Source: JBPCPM01 sp050999155 (GTDB lineage Bacteria > Actinomycetota > Thermoleophilia > Solirubrobacterales > 70-9). From it: a DNA stretch of 13,849 nt. Numbering within the stretch: position 1 is the first letter of the stretch; each line of letters begins with the position of its first letter. The DNA lies in the NCBI GenBank assembly GCA_050999155.1, contig JBPCPM010000110.1, positions 1 to 13,849 on the forward strand, written 5' to 3'. Below, piece after piece: positions 6,539-12,352 of the stretch. Below the pieces are notes generated by a model. The model had not been told where the DNA came from and searched no databases. It saw only the letters and a list, made by a program, of their open reading frames with translations. The translations under genes and the position numbers were made by a program.

Positions 6539-7552
6539 TCAGCCGAGCCACACACTCTCGCGTCCCTCCACCATCGAGTCCAGCTCCGCCTGGATCTGGT
6601 CGCGGATCTGCTCTGCCAGTTCTTGGACGCGATGCACGTCCTCGGCCGACTCCTCAGGCTCGGCGGAGAGGTCGACCGGCTCGAGGAACCGGATGGTGAA
6701 ACGGGCCGGGAGGTACATCAGGCCGGCGAGCAGCCCGAAGTGGGGGAAGGCGTGGTTGACCGGGAAGTAGATGAGCTTGGTCAGCCGTTGCAACGGCCCC
6801 AGGTGCCCGAAGATCGGCATCGCCTCTTCGCCGCCGACCAGGGCGATCGGGACGATGGGCACCCGAGCGCGAATCGCCGTGCGCACGAAGCCGCCGCGGC
6901 CGAACCGCCGCAGCCGGTAGCGCTGCCACAGCACCTTGCGGGTGCCCTTCTGGCCCTCGGGAAACACCAGCGCGAGCTGGCGTTCGTCGTAGAGCAGCCG
7001 CTGGGCGTTCTCGGGGTGGGCCGGAACCAGCCCCAGGCGGTTGGCGATCATCCCCACCCCCGGATAGCCCTTGAACCAGTGCTCGCCGAGCATGTAGACC
7101 GGCCGCGGGTCGGGGTGCTCGTTGCGGATCGCCTGCATGATCATCGGCGCGTCCGGGGGCAGGGCACCCGAGTGGTTGGCGACCAACAGGGCCCCGCCGC
7201 CCGAGGGGACGTTCTCGATGCCTTCGCAGCGGACCCGGAACCAGTAGCGGTAGTAGAAGTTCAGCAGCGGGTCCAGCAGCGACAGCACCCGCTCCGAGCG
7301 GCCCCAGTCGTCGAGGGATCGTTCCTCCTCGGTCGCCGGCAGCAGGGCACGGAGGTCGCGCAGCACCGGTGCGGGCGGTGCATCGTCGCCGGCTCCGCGC
7401 TGCGGTTCGGCCCGCGCGGGGCCTCCGCCGAGCAACGGGCTCGATGCGGTGATCCGCCGGCCCTGGAGCCCCTGGGTACGACCAGTCCGCTCGCCGCTCG
7501 ACCCAGCCGGATCGACGACGACCACCTCCGGCGCTTCAGGGTCCCCACTCAC
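6539..7552 (-). CDS. PlsC-family lysophospholipid acyltransferase (LPLAT superfamily)
   Basis: A 337-residue protein. The acyltransferase core spans about residues 95-300: ALLVANHSGALPPDAPM (121-137) has the catalytic His-Asp block in the longer spacing (H127, D134) seen in the MGAT/DAGAT-like branch, FPEG (197-200) is the glycerol-phosphate binding motif, and VPIVPIALVGGEEA (231-244) is the conserved hydrophobic block after it. The family transfers acyl chains to lysophospholipids or acylglycerols at the membrane. The first 80 residues are a low-complexity, probably disordered extension. The start is GTG 7552, preceded at 7 nt by TATCAT and with no Shine-Dalgarno. It may be co-transcribed with the lipoprotein gene downstream. 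The exact acceptor (lysophosphatidate, monoacylglycerol or other) is not determined. Confidence 0.87.
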   Translation of the reverse strand: MSGDPEAPEVVVVDPAGSSGERTGRTQGLQGRRITASSPLLGGGPARAEPQRGAGDDAPPAPVLRDLRALLPATEEERSLDDWGRSERVLSLLDPLLNFYYRYWFRVRCEGIENVPSGGGALLVANHSGALPPDAPMIMQAIRNEHPDPRPVYMLGEHWFKGYPGVGMIANRLGLVPAHPENAQRLLYDERQLALVFPEGQKGTRKVLWQRYRLRRFGRGGFVRTAIRARVPIVPIALVGGEEAMPIFGHLGPLQRLTKLIYFPVNHAFPHFGLLAGLMYLPARFTIRFLEPVDLSAEPEESAEDVHRVQELAEQIRDQIQAELDSMVEGRESVWLG

Positions 7553-7590
7553 TCGTCAGATGATAGGCCCCGCCTCGGCCTGTCGCCACC
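7553..7590 (-). promoter_or_regulatory. Putative promoter for a leaderless acyltransferase transcript
   Basis: On the minus strand TGGCGA is followed after 17 nt by TATCAT (7565-7560), then 7 nt to the GTG at 7552. Transcription from this -10 would start at or next to the start codon. The -35 match is weak. Confidence 0.35.
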
Positions 7591-7616
7591 TTCGCCGAGC
7601 CTCCCCGCGCACGCCG

Positions 7617-7668
7617 AGTTCGCTGAACGATTCTCCGGGCCCACGTGCCCAAAATCGTTCACTGAACT
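7617..7668. repeat. Palindromic repeat unit A (outer left)
   Basis: Arms 7617-7632 (AGTTCGCTGAACGATT) and 7653-7668 pair at 14 of 16 positions. The 13-bp core arms (7620-7632 and 7653-7665) bracket a 20-bp centre that itself folds through GGGC (7637-7640) and GCCC (7647-7650). Confidence 0.85.
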
Positions 7669-8644
7669 ACCAGGCCCATCGTCCGCCAAGCTCGGTGAAC
7701 GATTGTCCGGGCGGGGGACCCGAGAATCGTTCAGCGAGCCCGAGGTGACGGATCGTCGCCCGCGTAGTGGCGAGCGTTTCTTCGGGCTCACGCACGACCT
7801 GGGCATGGGTGAAGCGCAGCGTCGTCAGGCCAGCGGCTGTGTGGGTCTGGTCCCGAGAGCGGTCTGCGGCCTGCTGGGCGGGAGTCCGGTGGTAGCGCAG
7901 GCCATCGGTCTCCACGATGAGCCCGAGGGCGGGCCAGTGGAAATCGACACGCACGCCGTTGACGATCTGTCGTGTGCGTGGCTTGGGAAGCCCGCCCCGT
8001 TCCACAAGCCTCAGAAAGCGCCGCTCCAGCTCTGAGTCCGTCTCGGAGAACGTGTGGCGGTCAAGCGTGCGCTTGAGTACCCCGATGCCGGGACGCCGCG
8101 GAGCGTGGCGCAGGGTGGCGCGAAGCGCCTCGGGATCGATCAGGTCAAGCCTGTCCGCTTCGCTGACCGCTCGCTCCAGCGAGCCCGGGCGCAGTCGCGC
8201 GGCGAGGTCGATGAGGGTGCCCGCGACGCAGGTCACGGGGATCGCGTGGTGCGTCGTGCCCTCGGCGAGGATCGCGGATGTACGACGGTGGACGACGATC
8301 CCGGGTCGTTCCGGCGTCTGGTCGACCGGGACCGAAACCTCGATCGGGCCCCCGGTGTCGGCAAGCAATCCCCAGAGGATGGCGGCGGTGATGTGGCTGA
8401 GCAGAGCGCGTGGACCGGCCGCGAGTACAGCGGCCATCCAGGTCCCGTAGCGGTCGATCCCGGGACGCCCCACCGCGTAGACGCCCTGGAAGATCCGATG
8501 CAGGCGACCTGCGGCGATCAGGTGGTCGATCGCATCCGGCGACATCCCGTGCGCGAGCAACTGCGCTCGCCCGACGACCCCGTGTTGCCGGGACCCAAGC
8601 CCGACAACCCCCCGCCATGCTCGCTGAACGCTTCCCGGCGCCAT
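7667..8644 (-). CDS. AbiEi-type winged-helix + DUF559 (Vsr-like endonuclease fold) protein
   Basis: A 325-residue protein. Residues 18-60 (SRQHGVVGRAQLL to LHRIFQGVYAVG) match the winged-helix AbiEi N-terminal domain used for DNA binding in type IV antitoxins. Residues 200-290 match DUF559, a very-short-patch-repair-like nuclease fold: SELERRFLRLVE (204-215), VRVDFHWP (231-238, Asp234), GLIVETDG (241-248, Glu245 and Asp247), DRSRDQ (261-266) and TLRFTHAQV (275-283). The final 23 residues (about 303-325) come from palindrome B and look like a read-through tail. ATG 8644 is the only usable early start in frame and lies in the centre of palindrome C, with only GGGAC before it. No toxin gene is adjacent. 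Possible roles: regulator, nuclease, or a partner of the repeats. The domain calls are firm, the function is not. Confidence 0.85.
   Translation of the reverse strand: MAPGSVQRAWRGVVGLGSRQHGVVGRAQLLAHGMSPDAIDHLIAAGRLHRIFQGVYAVGRPGIDRYGTWMAAVLAAGPRALLSHITAAILWGLLADTGGPIEVSVPVDQTPERPGIVVHRRTSAILAEGTTHHAIPVTCVAGTLIDLAARLRPGSLERAVSEADRLDLIDPEALRATLRHAPRRPGIGVLKRTLDRHTFSETDSELERRFLRLVERGGLPKPRTRQIVNGVRVDFHWPALGLIVETDGLRYHRTPAQQAADRSRDQTHTAAGLTTLRFTHAQVVREPEETLATTRATIRHLGLAERFSGPPPGQSFTELGGRWAW
7690..7739. repeat. Palindromic repeat unit B (inner left, inside DUF559 gene 3' end)
   Basis: Arms 7690-7704 (GCTCGGTGAACGATT) and 7725-7739 pair at 14 of 15 positions around a 20-bp centre. The centre contains GTCC (7705-7708) and GGAC (7716-7719). 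Its midpoint is exactly 72 bp from that of unit A. On the minus strand it encodes the last residues of the DUF559 protein. Confidence 0.85.
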
Positions 8645-8666
8645 TGTCCCGCAAAGCGTTCAGCGA
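8621..8666. repeat. Palindromic repeat unit C (inner right, contains DUF559 start codon)
   Basis: TCGCTGAACGCTT (8621-8633) and AAGCGTTCAGCGA (8654-8666) are a perfect 13-bp inverted repeat around a 20-bp centre. The centre holds the minus-strand ATG (8644-8642) of the DUF559 gene. Confidence 0.88.
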
Positions 8667-8692
8667 ACGAACTTCGCCCCCGGCGGCGCGGT

Positions 8693-8738
8693 TCGCTGAA
8701 CGATTCTCCTGGCGCTGGCGCGGAGAAGCGTTCAGCGA
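8693..8738. repeat. Palindromic repeat unit D (outer right)
   Basis: Arms 8693-8709 (TCGCTGAACGATTCTCC) and 8722-8738 pair at 16 of 17 positions around a 12-bp loop. In the 13+20+13 layout the core arms are 8693-8705 and 8726-8738. The midpoint is exactly 72 bp from that of unit C. Confidence 0.88.
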
Positions 8739-8756
8739 CCTGAGTCGGCGCTGGCG

Positions 8757-9719
8757 TCAGCCGGGGCGGGGGAAGGGCAGCTGCACGACCTCGGCCGTGC
8801 GGGAGCCGGCGCCGATCGTCAGCTCGCTGCCAGGCTCGGCCTCGCGGCGCACGATGGCCAGCCCGATGGCGCCCAGCACAGGCGACAGGCAGGCTGTCCC
8901 GATCTCGCCGACCTCGCGATCGCCCAGCACCAGCGGCTCGCCGGCCATGGCCGGCTCGGCGAACCGCAGGCCGCGCAGCGTCCGGTTGGGCTTGCCCTTG
9001 TAGTGGAGACGGGCGACGGTTTCCTGGCCGACGTAACACCCCTTGGTGAAGCTGACCGCCCGCTCGTTGATCCCGGCCTCCTGGGGGATCGTGCGGTCGG
9101 TCATCTCCCGGCCGTAGCGGGGACGGCCCGCCTCGACCCGCAGGATCTCCACGGCCGGCTCGGTGACGGCGACGATCTCGCGGGTCTCCAGCGCCGCCTC
9201 GAGGACCTCGACGTCGTTCGCTGCGCACAGGAAATCCGCGCCGAGGTGGGCGCCCACGGCCCGGCAGGCGATCCCGTCGACCTGAAGCTGCGTGCTCGCG
9301 TGCTCGGCGTCCGGCGTCCGCTGGCCGAGCAGCCCCTCGGTGGCCGGCCCGATGACCGACACCAGTGCCCGCTCGGCGCTCGCGTCGGCCACCCGCGCGT
9401 CGAAGCCGATGAGAAAGGTCCGCAGGTGGGCGAGCAGCGCCTCGAGGGCCTCGGGCTCGGTGTCGAGCCACAGCTCCTCGGGACCGATCCGCAAGACCCG
9501 CAGGTCGGCACGCATGTGGCCCTTGCGGTCGAGCAACGCGGCGTAGCACCCCTCGCCGTCGCCCAGCGCCTCGACATCGTTGGTGATCTGCCCCTGGAGG
9601 TACTCCGCTCCCTGGGGTCCGTGGACGGTCACGAAGCCGCGCGGGCGCCGCAGGCGCGCCGCTTCCTCGCGCAGGGCGCGGTACTGGCCGTCGAGCTCGA
9701 TGTCGGCTGTGGCGCCCAC
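8757..9719 (-). CDS. ygfZ: Folate-binding YgfZ/GcvT-family protein
   Basis: A 320-residue protein with the GcvT-like aminomethyltransferase fold. The YgfZ hallmark K-G-C-Y-x-G-Q-E is present as KGCYVGQET (residues 226-234 from this start, Cys228), preceded by IPQEAGINERAVSFT. Family members (E. coli YgfZ, mitochondrial Iba57) bind tetrahydrofolate and help assemble or repair iron-sulfur clusters in enzymes such as radical-SAM MiaB. The N-terminal LQGQITNDV (residues 41-49) is the other typical block. I prefer GTG 9719, which has a TATCAT hexamer 9 nt upstream; GTG 9749 would add ten residues (MRPASYHRRG) and is possible. The gene is divergent from the 121-aa gene, and its stop lies 18 bp from palindrome D. 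Confidence 0.9.
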   Translation of the reverse strand: MGATADIELDGQYRALREEAARLRRPRGFVTVHGPQGAEYLQGQITNDVEALGDGEGCYAALLDRKGHMRADLRVLRIGPEELWLDTEPEALEALLAHLRTFLIGFDARVADASAERALVSVIGPATEGLLGQRTPDAEHASTQLQVDGIACRAVGAHLGADFLCAANDVEVLEAALETREIVAVTEPAVEILRVEAGRPRYGREMTDRTIPQEAGINERAVSFTKGCYVGQETVARLHYKGKPNRTLRGLRFAEPAMAGEPLVLGDREVGEIGTACLSPVLGAIGLAIVRREAEPGSELTIGAGSRTAEVVQLPFPRPG

Positions 9720-9738
9720 TCCACGGCGATGATAGGAG

Positions 9739-9768
9739 GCCGGTCTCACCGGCGGGGTCGTCTAGGCT
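9739..9768. promoter_or_regulatory. Divergent promoter region with dyad
   Basis: GCCGGT (9739-9744), a 3-nt loop and ACCGGC (9748-9753) form a perfect dyad, followed on the plus strand by TAGGCT (9763-9768), a -10-like hexamer 6 nt before the GTG at 9775. On the minus strand TATCAT (9734-9729) serves ygfZ. The dyad lies between the two -10 elements and could be an operator for both. Confidence 0.35.
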
Positions 9769-9774
9769 TGCCGC

Positions 9775-10140
9775 GTGGCAGCGCTCGCCGACACCTTCAC
9801 CGAGATCGTCGGGTCGCTGGCCTCGGACTGGACCGACCTCGAGCTCGATCTGCGGATCGCCGACGAGGCGCGCTACATCGACGCGGCATCGCTGATCAGC
9901 CAGGTCAACGCGATGCCCTACAACCGCGACGACTGGCACTGGCGCGTGAACGTCGCCCATAGGTTCGGGCACGCCGCGGCTCCGTCGACCGTGCGTGGGA
10001 CGTTCGCCCTGCTCGATGCGCAGGGCATCGAGGGCGAGATGCGGGTACGCAGCGTCCGCCAGGGCCGCGCCGAGGTCGAGCCGACGTGGGACCGGCCCGA
10101 GAGCGTGCTCGAGGACTTCCGCCAGCGCCGTCAGTACTGA
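9775..10140 (+). CDS. Unknown 121-aa protein, first gene of a three-gene operon
   Basis: I do not recognise the family. It begins with helical, acidic sequence (TFTEIVGSLASDWTDLELDLRI), has a central segment rich in Trp, His and Arg (YNRDDWHWRVNVAHRFGH, residues 49-66) and then a strand-rich stretch ending RVRSVRQGRAEVEPTW. There is no signal peptide or membrane segment. The start is GTG 9775 with a TAGGCT hexamer 6 nt upstream and no Shine-Dalgarno, consistent with a leaderless message. The next gene begins 3 bp after its stop, so the two are co-transcribed. The conserved-looking Trp/His cluster suggests a ligand site, but that is speculation. Confidence 0.7.
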   Translation: MAALADTFTEIVGSLASDWTDLELDLRIADEARYIDAASLISQVNAMPYNRDDWHWRVNVAHRFGHAAAPSTVRGTFALLDAQGIEGEMRVRSVRQGRAEVEPTWDRPESVLEDFRQRRQY

Positions 10141-10143
10141 GCG

Positions 10144-10506
10144 ATGGCCCGGGTGCTGGCACTCGCCCCCGAGCTGATGCTCGCCTCCAAGCTGTCGTCG
10201 ACGTTGCGGGCCGCCGGCCACGAGGTAGACGTGCTCTCCGCTGCGCCCGATGCGTGGCCCGAGGCCGAGCTCGCGGTCTGCGACCTCACTGCGATCGACC
10301 CGTCTGCGCTTCCGGCGTCCCCGCCGCTGCTGCTGGGCGTCTACCCCCACGTCGATGTCGAGCTGCGGCGCAGCGCCGAGGCGGCCGGCTTTGACCTCGT
10401 CGTGCCGCGTTCGCGGATGGCCCGCGAACTGCCCGAGCTCGTCGAGCGGCTGCTGGCTGAGAGAGCCGGCCCGTCCCCGGCCTCGTCACCGGAGCCAACG
10501 CGGTGA
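10144..10506 (+). CDS. Degenerate receiver-like (CheY-fold) protein
   Basis: A 120-residue protein with the strand-helix alternation of a response-regulator receiver: RVLALAPE (3-10), helix 12-23, HEVDVL (26-31), ELAVCDLTAID (42-52), PPLLLGVYPHVD (60-71), helix 72-81 and FDLVVPRSR (83-91), then the last helix. Asp47 at the end of strand 3 sits where the phospho-acceptor would be. The acidic pair after strand 1 is missing (APE instead of DD) and the usual strand-5 Lys-Pro reads PRSR, so normal phosphorylation is unlikely. It starts 3 bp after the upstream stop and overlaps the DUF427 start by 4 nt (GTGA), so the three genes form a tight operon. The receiver assignment is by pattern only. Confidence 0.6.
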   Translation: MARVLALAPELMLASKLSSTLRAAGHEVDVLSAAPDAWPEAELAVCDLTAIDPSALPASPPLLLGVYPHVDVELRRSAEAAGFDLVVPRSRMARELPELVERLLAERAGPSPASSPEPTR

Positions 10507-10683
10507 CCCTCACCCACGGCCACGGGCCGCTGTCTCGCCGGGCGCCCGACTCGCGCAACTACGAGGTGCAGGGCCCCGCCCACGCCCTGCACGCCCATCC
10601 CTACCCGGCTCGCGTGCGCGCGCAGCTCGGTGGCGAGACCGTGATCGACACCACGGGCGGGCTGCTGGTGCACGAGACCGGCC

Positions 10684-10729
10684 AGCTGCCGGTGCTCTAC
10701 ACGCCGAGCTGCCGGTGCTCTACACGCCG
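10684..10729 (+). repeat. Perfect 23-bp tandem duplication inside DUF427 gene
   Basis: The 23 bases at 10684-10706 (beginning AGCTGCCGG, ending CACGCCG) are repeated exactly at 10707-10729. One copy restores the DUF427 reading frame. Confidence 0.95.
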
Positions 10730-10821
10730 CCCGGCGATGTGCGCGAGGAGCTTCTTCGCGCCACCGACCACACGACGCATTGCCCCTTCAAGGGCGATGC
10801 GTCCTACTGGACCGTCGATGC

Positions 10822-10830
10822 GGGGGGGGG
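10822..10830 (+). repeat. Nine-base poly-G tract in DUF427 gene
   Basis: Nine consecutive G between GATGC and CAGATC. Seven or ten G would keep the flanking DUF427 codons in one frame. It is a typical site for replication slippage and also for base-calling error. Confidence 0.95.
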
Positions 10831-11336
10831 CAGATCGCCGAGAACGCGCTCTGGGCCTACCCGGAGCCCAACGAGGATGTCCCCTGGTTCCGGAACCTCG
10901 TGGCCGCCTACACCGGGGCGTTCAACCGCTGGCTGGTCGAGGACGACGAGGTGCTCGGCCACCTGCGCGACCCCTACCACCGCGTCGACGTGCGGCCCAG
11001 CAGCCGTCACGCCGAGGTCCGCCTCGCGGGCGCGGTCATCGCGGCGAGCGACAGCCCGACACTGGTCTTCGAGACCGGCCTGCCGCCCCGCGTCTACCTC
11101 GCGCGCACCGAGGTGCATGGCGCCGAGCTCTCCGCGATCGAGACGAGATCGACCTGTCCCTACAAGGGCGTCGCGTCGTACTTCACCGTCCAAGCGGGGG
11201 AGACCGAGCTCGCCGACGGCGCCTTCACCTACCCGGAGCCGCTCGACGGGGCCGGGAGGCTGCGCGAGCGGGTCGGCCTGCTCGGCGACGGCATCGAGAC
11301 CACGCTCGACGGCGACGTCGTCGGCGGCTGACCGAC

Positions 11337-12290
11337 CTAGCGACCGAGGCGGAACGCCTCGTCGATGTCCGGGGGCCGCTCGAGGATGTCGTTGTCGACA
11401 TCCCAGCGCGCCCAGGCGCGCAGCTGCGCCTCGTCCAGCGCCCCCGCCGGTGCCAGCACCGGTTCCAGGGCCTTCAGCTGGCGCCGTTGCACGTCGGCGT
11501 CGAGCCCGCGGTTGCGCGTGAGCAACGCTTGCAAGCCGGCCTCCGGGTCCTCGATGACGGCCTCGATCCCTTCGCGGGTGGCTTCGGTTACCTCGCGGAC
11601 GAGCTCGGGGTCGCGCTCGAGCACCTCGCGCGAGGTCGTCAGGACCAGCTCCGGGTAGGCGGGGGCCCCGAACTCGTCGACCTTGAAGACGCGGACGTCG
11701 ACGCCGCGGCTGCGCAGGGCCTCGCCCTCGGCGTTCCAGAAGCCGGTTGCCGCATCGACCCGGCCGGCCTGCAGCGCGGCCTCGGCCCGGAATCCGATCG
11801 TGGTGCGGCGGACGTTCTCGGGGTCGCCGCCGTCCGAGCGCACCACGCTGTCGAGGACCGCGTCGTCGGAGGGCAGGCCCGTCACGCCCACCCGCTTTCC
11901 CTCGAGGTCCCGGGGCCGGCTGACCTCGCGTGACAGCACCGAGGCCAGGGGCCGCTGCACGAGCCCCGCGATGCCGACGAGGTCGAGGCCACGCTCGCGG
12001 GCGAGCCCGAGATCGTGGATGTCGAGCACCGCGAAGTCGACCCGGCCGGTGCGCAGCAGCCGAGGGGCGTCGGTCGAATCACCAGGGGTGCGGATGGTCA
12101 TCCGCACGCCGCGCTCGGCGAACAGGTCGCGCTCCAGCGCGGTGAAGAGCCCGGCGTGCGCCGCATTGGGCACGAAATCGAGCATGAGGGTCGCGTCGTG
12201 AGACGCGCCCGGTTCCGCGCCGTCCCCGCCACAGGCGCCGAGCGCCCCGATCGCGAGGACGGCCGCCAGCAGCGCAGCGACCTTCCACAT
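11337..12290 (-). CDS. NMT1/ThiY-like ABC substrate-binding lipoprotein
   Basis: A 317-residue exported lipoprotein. The signal is MWKVAALLAAVLAIGALGAC with Cys20 at the lipobox. The mature protein opens with LMLDFVPNAAHAGLFTALERDLF (35-57), matching the FxPNxxHxGxxxA motif of NMT1/THI5-type binding proteins, followed by TGRVDFAVLD, GKRVGVTGLPSDD and a late GFWNAEGEALR block in the usual order. Relatives bind pyrimidine precursors of thiamin, riboflavin, or alkanesulfonates and hand them to an ABC importer. No importer permease or ATPase gene lies beside it, so it is an orphan binding protein or uses components elsewhere; the ligand is unassigned. ATG 12290 directly precedes the signal. It converges on the DUF427 gene with a 5-bp gap and is divergent from pyrophosphatase. 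Confidence 0.85.
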   Translation of the reverse strand: MWKVAALLAAVLAIGALGACGGDGAEPGASHDATLMLDFVPNAAHAGLFTALERDLFAERGVRMTIRTPGDSTDAPRLLRTGRVDFAVLDIHDLGLARERGLDLVGIAGLVQRPLASVLSREVSRPRDLEGKRVGVTGLPSDDAVLDSVVRSDGGDPENVRRTTIGFRAEAALQAGRVDAATGFWNAEGEALRSRGVDVRVFKVDEFGAPAYPELVLTTSREVLERDPELVREVTEATREGIEAVIEDPEAGLQALLTRNRGLDADVQRRQLKALEPVLAPAGALDEAQLRAWARWDVDNDILERPPDIDEAFRLGR

Positions 12291-12339
12291 TGAAACCCAG
12301 CGTACGGGATAGGGTGCCCGCCACGGCCCACGACGACAG

Positions 12340-12344
12340 GGAGG
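12340..12344 (+). promoter_or_regulatory. Strong ribosome-binding site of pyrophosphatase
   Basis: GGAGG within AGGGAGGA, 8 nt before TTG 12353. It is the reason for choosing the rare TTG start over ATG 12377. Confidence 0.7.
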
Positions 12345-12352
12345 ACCTTCAG

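Larger units (their letters stand above)
7620..8738. mobile_element. Candidate palindrome-bracketed DUF559 cassette
   Basis: An interval of about 1.1 kb holding one gene and four copies of one palindrome, two at each end. It sits between leftward plsC (67 bp from its start codon) and leftward ygfZ (18 bp from its stop). Both arrays have the same layout: 46-bp unit, 26-bp linker, 46-bp unit. The single gene opens inside the inner right unit and closes just past the inner left unit. No target-site duplication or longer terminal inverted repeat was found at the edges, and no known transposase is present. Mobility is inferred from the architecture only. The alternative is repeats that spread separately and happened to land on both sides. 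Confidence 0.5.
10503..11331 (+). pseudogene. Tandem DUF427-domain protein, disrupted by two frameshifts
   Basis: The sequence encodes two DUF427 domains. The first contains GETVIDTTGGLLVHET, VLYTPPGDVREELL and HCPFKGDASYWTV; the second contains RVYLARTEVH, TCPYKGVASYFTV and a YPEP motif. The paired C-P-(F/Y)-K-G-x-A-S-Y blocks are the family hallmark; its biochemical role is not established. The frame breaks twice. A perfect 23-bp direct duplication (10684-10706 and 10707-10729) shifts it by two, and a run of nine G (10822-10830) shifts it again. Removing one copy and two G gives an uninterrupted 267-residue protein from GTG 10503, which overlaps the previous stop by 4 nt. Either the gene is decaying or switching, or the assembly is wrong here. 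The second domain is intact from about 10830 on. Confidence 0.8.

Noticed and set aside
7617..7739. Intrinsic terminators at the left array
   Set aside because: The hairpins have no T-run on either strand, and the same structures occur upstream of the gene, so termination is not their evident purpose.
6623..8035. Plus-strand 470-codon open frame opposite plsC and the cassette
   Set aside because: It is a shadow of plsC and the DUF559 gene and has no recognisable motif.
7667..8644. Complete type IV toxin-antitoxin pair (AbiEi plus AbiEii)
   Set aside because: The N-terminal domain is AbiEi-like, but no nucleotidyltransferase toxin gene is adjacent, and the C-terminal part is DUF559 rather than the AbiEi antitoxin domain.
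7617..8738. CRISPR-like array reading of the regularly spaced repeats
   Set aside because: There are only two units per side, each unit is itself a long palindrome with a variable centre, linkers are not unique spacers of a proper array, and no cas genes are present.
8518..10350. Minus-strand 610-codon open frame across ygfZ and the DUF559 start
   Set aside because: It is an alternative frame of ygfZ with Arg/Gly/Ala-rich translation. Only its AERFS/ESFSE part is meaningful, and that reflects the repeats.
12290..12352. Longer pyrophosphatase start 21 codons upstream of TTG 12353
   Set aside because: The added residues overlap the promoter region and the GGAGG site, and family members do not have this extension.
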